From the NCBI GenBank assembly GCA_965601475.1, contig OZ271832.1, positions 3,844,001-3,908,000 on the forward strand: a DNA stretch of 64,000 nucleotides. Reading direction: 5' to 3'. The notes under the pieces are model-generated. The model was not told the origin of the DNA. It ran no database searches and worked only from the letters and a program-made list of their open reading frames with translations. How positions within the stretch are numbered: the stretch's first letter is position 1; the number at the start of each line of letters is the position of its first letter. Shown piece by piece: positions 34,878-43,753 of the stretch. This stretch comes from JAWPMT01 sp965601475. Its GTDB lineage: Bacteria; Bacteroidota; Bacteroidia; Cytophagales; Cyclobacteriaceae. Made by a program: the position numbers and the translations under genes.

Positions 34878-35885
34878 CTATGCCAGCGGCATACGTGGCA
34901 TTGGCGTAGTATCAAGCATCGCGAAGTCTTGCTTCAGGAATTGGTAATACCCAGTCAATGAGATCATGCCAGCGTTGTCTGTGCAATACTCAAATTTGGG
35001 TATATAGGTTTTCCAACCATGCACGTCTCCCAACTCTCGGAGGCGGCTACGAAGGCCGGAATTGGCTGACACTCCCCCGGCGATGGCTACATGCTTCACT
35101 TCATGCGCTGTTGCTGCCGCGACAAGTTTCTCCTCTAACATGGCAATCAACGCTGCTTGATAACTTGCAGCAATATCCGCCAGATTCTGCTCCACAAAAG
35201 AACTATCTTTCTGGATCTCCTTCCGAAGAAAATACAGAAGGCTAGTCTTGATTCCCGAAAAGGAGTAGTCAAACCCTGAGATCTCCGATTTCGCAAATTG
35301 GAATTTGGTAGGATCTCCGGATTTTGCGTGCTGATCGACCAGGGGCCCGCCAGGGTAGGCGAATCCCAGCAGCTTTGCCCCTTTGTCAAAAGCTTCACCT
35401 ACTGCATCGTCCAAAGTCCTTCCGATCACCCTCATTTTCAGGTAATCCTCCACCAGGACCAGTTGAGTGTGTCCACCACTCACGGTCAAACAAATGAACG
35501 GGAAACTGGGCTTAGGGTCTTCGATGAAATGCGAAAGGACATGTGCTTGCATGTGGTTCACAGCTATCAATGGAACTTCCAAAGCCATAGCCAATGACTT
35601 AGCAAACGAACTCCCAACCAATAAAGCACCTAAAAGACCAGGGCCCTGCGTATACGCTATCGCAGATAATTCGTTCAAGTCAATAGAGGCGGTCCGTAGC
35701 GATTCTTCTATGATGGGGACGATGTTCTTTTGGTGTGCTCGGGAAGCAAGTTCTGGAACTACGCCCCCAAATTGCTTATGCACTGATTGTGTGGCAATTA
35801 TATTGTTTATTACTTTGCCGTCACGGCAAATGGAAGCGGAGGTTTCGTCACATGAGGATTCGATTCCCAGGATCGTTGAGCTCAT
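34878..35885 (-). CDS. tsaD: tRNA N6-adenosine threonylcarbamoyltransferase TsaD
   Basis: 335 residues. It transfers the threonylcarbamoyl group to A37 of ANN-decoding tRNAs. The ASKHA-fold motifs are intact: ILGIESSCDETSAS at the start, metal-binding H111 and H115 in NHMQAHVLSHF, VSGGHTQLVLV and IAGGVSANSGLR. TsaB and TsaE are not in the window. It is divergent from tamB across about 54 bp, a pairing seen in other Bacteroidota genomes. Confidence 0.95.
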   Translation of the reverse strand: MSSTILGIESSCDETSASICRDGKVINNIIATQSVHKQFGGVVPELASRAHQKNIVPIIEESLRTASIDLNELSAIAYTQGPGLLGALLVGSSFAKSLAMALEVPLIAVNHMQAHVLSHFIEDPKPSFPFICLTVSGGHTQLVLVEDYLKMRVIGRTLDDAVGEAFDKGAKLLGFAYPGGPLVDQHAKSGDPTKFQFAKSEISGFDYSFSGIKTSLLYFLRKEIQKDSSFVEQNLADIAASYQAALIAMLEEKLVAAATAHEVKHVAIAGGVSANSGLRSRLRELGDVHGWKTYIPKFEYCTDNAGMISLTGYYQFLKQDFAMLDTTPMPRMPLA

Positions 35886-35939
35886 AGAATTTTGTGTGTG
35901 AAAGCAAATTTGTCCATAAAAAGCCTATTCCGGCGCATC

Positions 35940-38900
35940 ATGAAAGCTTTGCAGCTTTCCGTTTTGGCATTTGCAATTCTCTTTTTGCTCATCTTTATTG
36001 TGTTACAGCTGCCAACTGTTAAGCTCGCATTGGCCAAAAAAGTCGTGGCCTTTGTTGAGGAGAGAACCTCCCATCGCGTTGATCTAGAGGGTGTTACAGT
36101 TTCATGGCTGGATCATTTTGTCCTTGAGAATGTAAGCCTGAGGGATCTTGAAGATAGCGTGATGCTTGAAGCCGGGCAAGTTCGAGTAGATTTCACCCTC
36201 ACCACCCTCATCAATCGCGATGTGCTGCGTTTGGATGATATTTATCTCAGTGACTCAAGAATCAATCTCGTACGGTATCCGGAAGCACCGTCATTAAACC
36301 TTAAGATTTTTCTGGATTCACTATCCAATCAACCTGTCAAGGGAGAGCGACGTAAGCTTGCGATCTCTGTAGGCAATATAGAGACGGATCGTATGCGCTT
36401 TCACCATACCAATCTCAATAAGCAGCAGAAGCCAGACTTTATTGATCCGAACTACCTGAGTTTGTACATTAATCACGGTTTGTTCAGTGATCTCAAACTA
36501 TGGTCCGATACCCTGGACCTGGATGTACTCCAATTACAATTGGAGGAGAGGGAAAGGGGCATGGTTGTCAATTCATTCAATTCAAAACTCCACCTGGATC
36601 CCCATCATATCGTTCTGGATGATTTTGCTTTGGAGACCCCCTCCAGCCAAGTCGGAGACTCATTGAGCCTCACTTTCAATCATCTTGGCAACCTTGGATA
36701 CTTTATGGATTCGGTGGTACTCCACGCGAGGCTGGATGAGGCGTTGCTCTCCACCAGGGATTTGCGCTATTTTGGTAAGGTGGGTGTTGATACCACTTTC
36801 CAACTGTCAGGTGGGTTTAGTGGTACTGTATCCAACTTATCGGTGGACAACCTCAGCATTTCAACCGAGACCGGGAGCTTCGTGATTTGCAGCGGTACAC
36901 TCATCGGACTTCCGAGGTTGCGCAATACCTTCCTTGATATCGATGTTGAGGATGGAATATTGCGTACAGGAGATATCCGAAAAACCATCGGCAAGTATTC
37001 ATTTGGTGATGACATCAGAGTACAAGGTAATTTTTCAGGATTTGTCACAGATTTCGTTGCCTATGGGCTCTTTCAAACGGCACATGGTACGGTAAGGAGT
37101 AATCTGAACTTCAAAATACCTACGACCATGGCGGAAGCGAAATACAAGGGAGACTTCCAGTTGCAGGATTTTGACCTTAGCCGGGTCTTTCGTGATACAA
37201 TCGTTGGTACGGTAGACATGCATGCAACCGTAGTCGGAGAAGGGTTGACTCGGGAGAATGCGGATTTTTTCCTGGATGCTGAATTACAAAATTTGCTATT
37301 CAATCGCTATCGCCTCGATTCAATGGATGTTCGGGGCAGCTTCAGAGAGAATTTTTACGATGGCACCGTAGAAGTTAACGATCCGAACTGCCGCATTTCG
37401 GGTAGTACGCGAATCGACCTGACGGGGTCTACCGAATCACTTGCGCTGGATTTGGACATTTGGACCTTGCATCTTGAACCCCTGAACTGGTCCAGTTCGA
37501 AATTCGATATACAATCGAAGTTGGCTGTCCAATTGGAAGATCTGGAGTTGGACCGGGCTACAGGTAGTTTGAACTTTGAGAATACCTATCTGGAGAAGGC
37601 TTCGGGTAGCTACTACATCAACGATTTTCTACTTTCCTCCAGCAGAGCAAAAGGCCGACGAGTATACACCCTTCATTCACCAATGTTGGAAGGTCAGCTC
37701 GCAGGAAAGTTTCTCCCCAGTGAAGTCCTTGACGACTTTCCTGTAATCGCACGTGATTTCTACACACTGCTTACGGAGGAGCGGGACAGTATCGATTCGA
37801 AAATCAGCCATGCTATGAACCAGGACAACTATCAATGGGAGCTGACCCTCGACATCATCGAATTGAACACGTTATTCGAATTTTTGCAAATGCCGATAGC
37901 AATTTCCAGGAACAGCCATTTTGAGGCTGCTTTTAGGAGAAGTAAGAATATCAACTTAGATGTGCTTTTTGAATCGGACTCGATAACCTATCAGAATGCG
38001 ACCGTTTTTGACAATCTCCTGGAATTCAATGTCTCCAGGGACACTTCTTCTTCCGATGTGTTGGCCATCATCCAACTGGCTTCCAGGCGGCAACGCTGGC
38101 AACGTTTTGCAGAGACACAAAACTTCTTCCTGGAATCAGTCTGGTTTAATAATGAAATTGACAGCAGGATTGAACTGGAGCAAGATGCGTTTCATAGTAA
38201 CCTCCGACTCAATGCGAGGACCTTGTACCTTAAGGACTCCATACTTCTGAGTTTTGGACCATCAAGAATCTTGGTTGTAGACCAGGACTGGCAGTTCAAT
38301 CAGGACAATCGACTCATTTGGTCTGACCGTGAGCTCAGCTTACAGGAATTGGAGGTATCAACAGGGGATCAAAGTTTCCAACTTGAGGGTCATTATCGGC
38401 CACGAGGAGAAACAGACATCAAGCTCGACGTATCGCAGTTGAATGTCAGTACGTTGAACCCATTTATCAGAAATCGAAGTATCGCTGGCCGTATGGATTT
38501 CAGGGGCTCTCTTCGAAGCGATTCGTTGGCCAACGTCGTTCTTCAGGGATATCTGATGACGGATAGCCTTACGCTAGATGACTTTGAAATAGGCAATATT
38601 GAAGGGAGTACACTATGGGATTCGGAGCAAAAGCTCGGCAAATTCAATTTGAATCTGCAGCGTCAGGGGGTAAGGACAATTTTCCTGGAGGGTCAGATTG
38701 CTCCGGAAGAACCTTATGACCAGTTGGAGGTGGATATTCAATTTGATGAAGCCCGTGTAAGTCTCATTGAACCCTTTGTAGGGAGAGTTTTTCAGAATAT
38801 CAAAGGCCAGGTCTCCGGAGCTATCACAGTAGGAGGTCCTTTTGAGGCTCCGATTTTTTCTGGAAGTAGCAAAGTGAAGAATGGGGAATTGACATTCGGC

Positions 38901-40412
38901 TACACCAACACCACCTATTTATTCTCGGGCGATGTGAATTTCGACTCTTATGAGATCTCCTTTCAGGGCCTGGATGTAATGGATAGGTCGAATGGTACAG
39001 GCAAACTCTTCGGCAGTATATACCACGAAAATCTTCAAAACCTACAGGTGAATTTCTATCTCGATTTCACAAGAATGCAATTACTCAATACGGTAGCCAT
39101 AGACAATGACCTATACTACGGGAGAGCCTATGGCAGCGGTAACCTTAACCTTAGCGGACCCTTAAAGCGACTCAACCTTGCTGCTGAGATCACCAGCGAT
39201 CCGGGTACACGCATATTCTTTCCTCTGGGATCTGAGACAGAGGTTAGCAGAAGCGAATTTATTTCTTTCGTCGACCATACGAATCCATACCAGGAGCAGG
39301 AGCGACCCAGTAACATTCGCCTGGATTCGGAAGGCATGAGTCTCGATCTGGACTTGAATGTGACCTCCGACGCATATGCTGAGTTGATTTTTGATGCGCA
39401 AACCGGGGATATTATAAGAGGTAGGACTGATGGTAATTTGCAATTCAGAATGAATCCTGCTGGTGAGATTACCCTGCTAGGTGGGCTGGAAATTGAAAGC
39501 GGCGCCTACAACTTCACGGTTCCAGGTATCAATAAGGAATTTGAATTGCGAAATGGAGGTACCATCAACTGGACTGGAGATCCTTATGAAGGTACGATAG
39601 ACCTTGAGGCAACCTATCGTCAGATAGCTGATCTCAGCGACTGGGATGATCAGATTTCCAGCTCACAAAAGATTCCGTTTCTGGTGGTGCTGGATCTGGA
39701 AGGTCCTATGATGCAACCGGATATTGGCTTCGGTATCGAGGTTGCGGATGACGCGGCGATTTCTTTGAATAGTCAGGACCTCCAGCAGTTTCTCATCACC
39801 ACCAATGAAAGAGAAGACGAACTCAATCGGCAGGTATTTAGTCTGCTCATGCTGCGGAAGTTATCACCAAGAAACAGCTTTGAAGTGGGGACCGTTGGTC
39901 AGGGTCTTTCCGGTAGTGTTAGTGAGATTTTGTCAAACCAATTAAGTTATTGGCTAAGTCAATCCAATGAGAACCTGGAGGTAGATATTGATCTCACCGC
40001 CTTGAACCAGGAGGCATTTAACACTTTCCAGTACCGCCTTGCCTATTCTTTTTTGGACGGGAGATTGAAAGTGAGTGGAGGCAATAGCCTGAACAGTAAT
40101 AACAGTACTTTCGTGAGTGAAAACCTAAGGCAGAATAACAATGCTATCATTGGGAACTGGTCGGTTGAGTATTTGCTGACGGAAGACGGTCGTTGGAGAG
40201 CTAAGGTATTCAGTCGGGCCAATCAAAGTCTGGCTGCCAATGCCGGGGTAAACAACAATCAGCAGACGGGCATTAGCTTGCAATTCATCAGGTCTTTCGA
40301 TGAATTTCGCAACCTTATCTCGAAAATAAGGACAGATGATCAAGCCGAATTGGGGAACCAAAATACACCTGATTCCGGCAATTCGATCAGCCCACAATCA
40401 AAAGCGAATTGA
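35940..40412 (+). CDS. tamB: Translocation and assembly module protein TamB
   Basis: 1490 residues from ATG 35940. A TTG at 35892 opens the same frame but would leave only 6 bp to tsaD. One N-terminal anchor helix (LQLSVLAFAILFLLIFIVLQ) is followed by a very long run of beta-strand repeats with AsmA-like character. The DUF490 domain fills the C-terminal 400 or so residues, with the phrase GTINWTGDPYEGTIDLEATY. TamB bridges inner and outer membranes and is thought to move phospholipids or help outer membrane protein assembly with TamA. TamA is not adjacent. The largest gene of the window. Confidence 0.92.
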   Translation: MKALQLSVLAFAILFLLIFIVLQLPTVKLALAKKVVAFVEERTSHRVDLEGVTVSWLDHFVLENVSLRDLEDSVMLEAGQVRVDFTLTTLINRDVLRLDDIYLSDSRINLVRYPEAPSLNLKIFLDSLSNQPVKGERRKLAISVGNIETDRMRFHHTNLNKQQKPDFIDPNYLSLYINHGLFSDLKLWSDTLDLDVLQLQLEERERGMVVNSFNSKLHLDPHHIVLDDFALETPSSQVGDSLSLTFNHLGNLGYFMDSVVLHARLDEALLSTRDLRYFGKVGVDTTFQLSGGFSGTVSNLSVDNLSISTETGSFVICSGTLIGLPRLRNTFLDIDVEDGILRTGDIRKTIGKYSFGDDIRVQGNFSGFVTDFVAYGLFQTAHGTVRSNLNFKIPTTMAEAKYKGDFQLQDFDLSRVFRDTIVGTVDMHATVVGEGLTRENADFFLDAELQNLLFNRYRLDSMDVRGSFRENFYDGTVEVNDPNCRISGSTRIDLTGSTESLALDLDIWTLHLEPLNWSSSKFDIQSKLAVQLEDLELDRATGSLNFENTYLEKASGSYYINDFLLSSSRAKGRRVYTLHSPMLEGQLAGKFLPSEVLDDFPVIARDFYTLLTEERDSIDSKISHAMNQDNYQWELTLDIIELNTLFEFLQMPIAISRNSHFEAAFRRSKNINLDVLFESDSITYQNATVFDNLLEFNVSRDTSSSDVLAIIQLASRRQRWQRFAETQNFFLESVWFNNEIDSRIELEQDAFHSNLRLNARTLYLKDSILLSFGPSRILVVDQDWQFNQDNRLIWSDRELSLQELEVSTGDQSFQLEGHYRPRGETDIKLDVSQLNVSTLNPFIRNRSIAGRMDFRGSLRSDSLANVVLQGYLMTDSLTLDDFEIGNIEGSTLWDSEQKLGKFNLNLQRQGVRTIFLEGQIAPEEPYDQLEVDIQFDEARVSLIEPFVGRVFQNIKGQVSGAITVGGPFEAPIFSGSSKVKNGELTFGYTNTTYLFSGDVNFDSYEISFQGLDVMDRSNGTGKLFGSIYHENLQNLQVNFYLDFTRMQLLNTVAIDNDLYYGRAYGSGNLNLSGPLKRLNLAAEITSDPGTRIFFPLGSETEVSRSEFISFVDHTNPYQEQERPSNIRLDSEGMSLDLDLNVTSDAYAELIFDAQTGDIIRGRTDGNLQFRMNPAGEITLLGGLEIESGAYNFTVPGINKEFELRNGGTINWTGDPYEGTIDLEATYRQIADLSDWDDQISSSQKIPFLVVLDLEGPMMQPDIGFGIEVADDAAISLNSQDLQQFLITTNEREDELNRQVFSLLMLRKLSPRNSFEVGTVGQGLSGSVSEILSNQLSYWLSQSNENLEVDIDLTALNQEAFNTFQYRLAYSFLDGRLKVSGGNSLNSNNSTFVSENLRQNNNAIIGNWSVEYLLTEDGRWRAKVFSRANQSLAANAGVNNNQQTGISLQFIRSFDEFRNLISKIRTDDQAELGNQNTPDSGNSISPQSKAN

Positions 40413-40470
40413 GTACATTGGAAATCGGTGCCAAAGTACCTATCTTCCTGAAGAGATCAACACTTACATC

Positions 40471-40869
40471 ATGGACTTCGTAGAATTCAGCTCAAAATTT
40501 GCCGAAGAGATCAATGGACAGTATACCGAGTACGACGATAAAAAGTCTGTGTTCATTATACCTCTGTCGGATGGTCGCAACCAAACGGTCATCGCGGAGA
40601 TATTTTTCAATGAACAGTACAAGCGTGAGGTCGTACGCGTAGATTCTAAAATTTGCAATCTATTCTCTCCCATCAAGTATTCAGAGATTTTGGCTGCCAG
40701 CCGCGACTTTATTCACGCACGATTCATTGCCGAAGACAACTTTTTGAAGGCGGAAGCATCCTTTTTTCTGGATAATTTGGATGAGGACATTATTAAGGAA
40801 ATGGTCCTGGAAGTGGCCAATGTCGCAGATGACTGGGAGTTGAAAATCACAGGAAAGGACGTTCACTAA
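40471..40869 (+). CDS. Small acidic protein of unknown function
   Basis: 132 residues from ATG 40471; 45 upstream open codons overlap the tamB end and are not convincing. The pattern is mixed alpha/beta: helix VEFSSKFAEEINGQYTEYD, strands FIIPLSDGRNQTVIAEIFF, helix ILAASRDFIHARFIAEDNFL, and a final acidic helix. It resembles chaperone-like or YbjN-type folds only loosely. No signal peptide. It lies 58 nt after tamB and directly before rnpB, whose promoter sits just after its stop. Function unknown. Confidence 0.6.
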   Translation: MDFVEFSSKFAEEINGQYTEYDDKKSVFIIPLSDGRNQTVIAEIFFNEQYKREVVRVDSKICNLFSPIKYSEILAASRDFIHARFIAEDNFLKAEASFFLDNLDEDIIKEMVLEVANVADDWELKITGKDVH

Positions 40870-40876
40870 AACGGTA

Positions 40877-40884
40877 TAATTTTG
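40877..40884 (+). promoter_or_regulatory. -7 box of rnpB
   Basis: TAATTTTG matches TAnnTTTG and lies 5 nt before the first paired base of the RNase P RNA (40889), the right distance for the start of transcription. The -33 part is weak: the nearest TTG (40840) is too far. Confidence 0.45.
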
Positions 40885-40885
40885 C

Positions 40886-41256
40886 AACGCAAGCCTGCCT
40901 ATCGCTCTCCTGAGTAGGAGGGAGGAAAGTCCGGGCAACATAGAGCATCGCACTTCCTAACGGGAAGTCACTTGTGGATGCAGGTGGAGAAAGTGCCGCA
41001 GAAAATATACCGCCTCGGTGACTTGTCACGGGGGTAAGGGTGAAAAGGTGGAGTAAGAGCCCACCGGTCGTGATGTGAATCAGGACGCATGGTAAACCTT
41101 GCGAGTTGAAAGACCAAGTAGGTCCCGAGTTTTTGCTTCGGCGAAAGTAGAAGTTGCTCGCTTCGATCGGGATTGGGTAGGTCGATGGATCTTGATCGCG
41201 AGTTCAGGACGAGATAAATGATAGGCCTAGACAGAACCCGGCTTATGGCTTGCATT
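40886..41256 (+). ncRNA. rnpB: RNase P RNA (bacterial class A)
   Basis: The terminal stem GCAAGCC (40889-40895) pairs with GGCTTGC (41247-41253). Between them are the conserved CR-I sequence GGAGGAAAGTCCGGGC near 40919 and the CR-V partner AGACAGAACCCGGCTTA near 41228, which together form the P4 pseudoknot. The middle also has the family's internal AGGGTGAAAAGGTG and TGGTAAACC segments. It is the catalytic RNA that removes tRNA 5' leaders. Ends are approximate to a few bases. Confidence 0.93.
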
Positions 41257-41298
41257 TTTCAGGCACAGTAGTTGCTGAAGGAATTGAAATTCTTGTAA

Positions 41299-42450
41299 AT
41301 GGCGAAGATCTTAGTCGTTGACGACGAAAAAAGTATTAGGGAAACATTGCGGGATATTCTGCAATATGAAAACCATGTTGTAGAGGAGGCGGCTGACGGG
41401 CAGCAGGCGATTGACAAGCTTCAGGCGCATGACTTCGATTTGGTGTTGTGCGACATCAAAATGCCCAAGAAAGAAGGTACGGAGGTACTGGAGGAGGCTA
41501 TGAATTTAGGAGTCAATGCGCAGTTCATTATGATCTCCGCGCATGGAACGATTGATACTGCCGTCGAATGTACCAAGAAGGGGGCTTTCGATTTTCTGCA
41601 GAAACCACCAGATCTCAACAGGTTGTTGCTGTCAATCCGTAATGCACTCGACAAATCCGAACTTGTGCAGGAAACCAAAGCCCTGAAGAAGAAAATTAAG
41701 AAGGGTTTGGAGATCATTGGAGAGAGCGAGGCGATTGACGAGGTAAAGGTAATGATCGACAAGGTGGCACCTACTGATGCAAGGGTCCTGATTACTGGTG
41801 GAAATGGCACAGGAAAGGAATTGGTCGCGAGGCAGCTGCATGAAAAAAGTCCCCGATGCAAGAAGCCAATCGTTGAGGTGAATTGCGCGGCTATCCCTCC
41901 GGAGTTGATCGAAAGTGAGTTGTTTGGTCACGAAAAAGGCTCATTCACATCTGCTCACAAACAACGCATTGGTAAGTTTGAGCAAGCTGACGGAGGTACC
42001 TTGTTCCTCGACGAAATTGGTGATATGAGCGCTTCAGCTCAAGCCAAGGTGCTCAGGGCCCTTCAGGAAAATCGAATTACGCGTGTTGGCGGCGATAAAT
42101 CTATTCCGGTTGATGTACGCGTGGTGGCAGCGACCAACAAGAATCTTAAGGCTGAAATCGAAAATGGCAAATTCAGAGAGGATCTGTACCATCGGCTCAG
42201 TGTCATACTGATCAAAGTCCCTGATTTGGTATCCCGAAAGGATGACATTCCGCTTTTGGTTGATCACTTCCTGGGCCAGATTGCTACAGAATATGGCATC
42301 AAGAAGAAACTCATCGATAAAGATGGACTGGCGTTGCTACAAGAAAAACCCTGGACAGGAAATATACGAGAACTGCGTAATGTAGTTGAGCGGCTCGTTA
42401 TTATGTCAGATTCCTCTGTGACGACAGAGGATGTTCAGAAATATGCCTAG
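41299..42450 (+). CDS. NtrC-type sigma-54 response regulator lacking its HTH
   Basis: 383 residues. Receiver domain with the phospho-acceptor D52 (LCDIKMP). AAA+ domain from about 138 with Walker A GGNGTGKE and Walker B TLFLDEIGD at 234-242. The sigma-54-contacting loop, normally GAFTGA, reads GSFTSA at 214-219. The protein stops shortly after the AAA+ lid (SVTTEDVQKYA), so the Fis-type DNA-binding domain of NtrC is missing. It may activate sigma-54 promoters without binding DNA, or work in another way. No kinase is adjacent. It follows rnpB by about 40 nt. Confidence 0.88.
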   Translation: MAKILVVDDEKSIRETLRDILQYENHVVEEAADGQQAIDKLQAHDFDLVLCDIKMPKKEGTEVLEEAMNLGVNAQFIMISAHGTIDTAVECTKKGAFDFLQKPPDLNRLLLSIRNALDKSELVQETKALKKKIKKGLEIIGESEAIDEVKVMIDKVAPTDARVLITGGNGTGKELVARQLHEKSPRCKKPIVEVNCAAIPPELIESELFGHEKGSFTSAHKQRIGKFEQADGGTLFLDEIGDMSASAQAKVLRALQENRITRVGGDKSIPVDVRVVAATNKNLKAEIENGKFREDLYHRLSVILIKVPDLVSRKDDIPLLVDHFLGQIATEYGIKKKLIDKDGLALLQEKPWTGNIRELRNVVERLVIMSDSSVTTEDVQKYA

Positions 42451-42457
42451 AAGAAAA

Positions 42458-42586
42458 TTAGACTGTTTCGGCAACAGTCTTTTCTACTTCCGGCGCGTCG
42501 TTTTGTGCATAGGTAGGGCATGAACGCTGCGTGCAGGCAGAGAACCCTATGATTACTAGCACTATTAGAATTGTCTTTAACTTCAT
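42458..42586 (-). CDS. 42-residue small lipoprotein
   Basis: This gene is below usual ORF cut-offs. ATG at 42586, stop TAA at 42458. The product starts MKLKTILIVLVIIGFSAC, a near-perfect lipoprotein signal with lipobox GFSAC. A short mature part of 25 residues (CTQRSCPTYAQ, then acidic) follows. Tiny lipoproteins with a C-x-x-x-x-CP-x-Y pattern are frequent in Bacteroidota, but I know no function for them. A good promoter (TTG, 20 nt, TACTTTTG) lies 49 nt upstream, which supports a real gene. It is convergent with the response regulator, 7 nt between stops. Confidence 0.7.
   Translation of the reverse strand: MKLKTILIVLVIIGFSACTQRSCPTYAQNDAPEVEKTVAETV
42460..42483 (+). terminator. Hairpin terminator shared with a coding end
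   Basis: AGACTGTT (42460-42467) and AACAGTCT (42473-42480) form a perfect 8-bp stem with loop TCGGC, followed by three T. It lies 9 nt after the response regulator stop and at the same time encodes the last residues (KTVAETV) of the convergent small lipoprotein. Confidence 0.6.
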
Positions 42587-42634
42587 CGCTTTGAACCTGC
42601 TTGTTGAATTAATATTTGATGCGAACATCGTATT

Positions 42635-42665
42635 CAAAAGTAGAAGGAACTTGGTAAGATTCCAA
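42635..42665 (-). promoter_or_regulatory. Promoter of the small lipoprotein gene
   Basis: On the minus strand, TTG (plus positions 42663-42665), 20 nt, then TACTTTTG (42635-42642). Both elements and the spacing fit the Bacteroidota housekeeping promoter. The leader to the ATG at 42586 would be about 40 nt. Confidence 0.55.
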
Positions 42666-42727
42666 TTTATTTCACTGTAAAACCCGTTGAAGAGCGGATT
42701 ATTGCATTTGAACTGGAATAATTTTCT

Positions 42728-43699
42728 CTAAATCAGGAGATTACAACCCCTAATATCGGTATTATCGAACCGTCCCAGCACCTCAAATTCCACATCTGTG
42801 TGCTGTTTTCCCAGGTCCTGGGTCTCTATGAACGCGCAAGTATCCACATTTGCCAGGTCGACAATATTGATTCCTCCCGTACGGCCACGATCAACATAAT
42901 GCAGAGGATCATTGACATCGCGTACCAATATCATAGCCCACGGCGGGAAGCGGAAAACACCGTCGGAAAGGCTATAGGCTTGCGAGAGAAGCTCTGTCAT
43001 TCCGTATTCGGAAGCAATGCTTGGGACAGCAAACCCTTGGCCCAGGAGAGCATGCAACTCTGGTCGGATCATTTCCTTGCGTCTGCCTTTCATGCCACCG
43101 GTCTCCATTACAATGGTATTTTTCGCTTGCACCTGCTGGCGCTCGCAGAAATCCAGCAGGGCAAAAGAAACTCCCAATAGAATTTTGCTGCTTTCATTTT
43201 GTAGTTGAGTTACCAGGCTTTCATCATGGTGAAGGTAATAGTTGGAGCCTGCCATGCTATGCTGCATGAAGTCATCTACCATTGCAATCAGGGAGGAATT
43301 GCCTTGTGCCTGATAGGATGGTAGCAAGGCCTGGAGCTCAATTTGCTCCAATGGACCAAATACTGAGATGAAGCCTTCACGGCAATTGGACTGGTAGAAG
43401 GAGATATCCCTCACGAGATGTTTGCTTCTATTCGCCTGGGTCGTCCCGCTGCTAAGAAATATTTTTTCCGCTTGCCATTGCCCGGATTGGATGTCGTGTG
43501 TTTTGAACAACGAAATTGGTAGGAAAGGGATTTGCGTGAGATCTCTGACGTTGGCAGGATTTTTGCCCAATTGCATGCAAAAAGCCTGATACAATTCGTT
43601 GGTATGCCACTGGTACTCGAAAACCTCCAGTGCTGCATCTTGAAAATCGCTCCGGGTGACAGAATGTAATTGCTTTTTGAAACTATCAGCGAATTTCAT
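42728..43699 (-). CDS. LuxE-like acyl-protein synthetase
   Basis: 323 residues from the ATG at 43699. An in-frame ATG at 43771 adds 24 codons but overlaps the divergent lipoprotein gene. The fold is that of the ANL superfamily relatives LuxE/PaaK: the phosphate-binding loop IFLSSGTTQANRSKH, the middle METGGMKGRRKEM, and SEYGMTELLSQAYS, which normally contacts the adenylate. LuxE activates fatty acids as acyl-AMP and holds them as thioester. No luxCD-type partners are here, so the acyl substrate and acceptor are unknown. Genes of this type often lie in O-antigen or lipid loci, which this is not. Confidence 0.72.
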   Translation of the reverse strand: MKFADSFKKQLHSVTRSDFQDAALEVFEYQWHTNELYQAFCMQLGKNPANVRDLTQIPFLPISLFKTHDIQSGQWQAEKIFLSSGTTQANRSKHLVRDISFYQSNCREGFISVFGPLEQIELQALLPSYQAQGNSSLIAMVDDFMQHSMAGSNYYLHHDESLVTQLQNESSKILLGVSFALLDFCERQQVQAKNTIVMETGGMKGRRKEMIRPELHALLGQGFAVPSIASEYGMTELLSQAYSLSDGVFRFPPWAMILVRDVNDPLHYVDRGRTGGINIVDLANVDTCAFIETQDLGKQHTDVEFEVLGRFDNTDIRGCNLLI

Positions 43700-43702
43700 C
43701 AG

Positions 43703-43736
43703 TTCGAAAAGGTAAGGGTAATAAAGACTACTTTTG
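43703..43736 (+). promoter_or_regulatory. Promoter of the lipoprotein gene at 43754
   Basis: TACTTTTG (43729-43736) matches TAnnTTTG; TTCG at 43703-43706, one mismatch from TTTG, lies 22 nt upstream. The start codon follows 17 nt after the box, so the leader is very short. Confidence 0.4.
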
Positions 43737-43753
43737 TCCAAGTCATGTAAGAC

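Noticed and set aside
34879..34893. Hairpin TATGCC-AGC-GGCATA at the tsaD end
   Set aside because: Perfect stem but inside the last tsaD codons and without a T-run on either strand, so not called a terminator.
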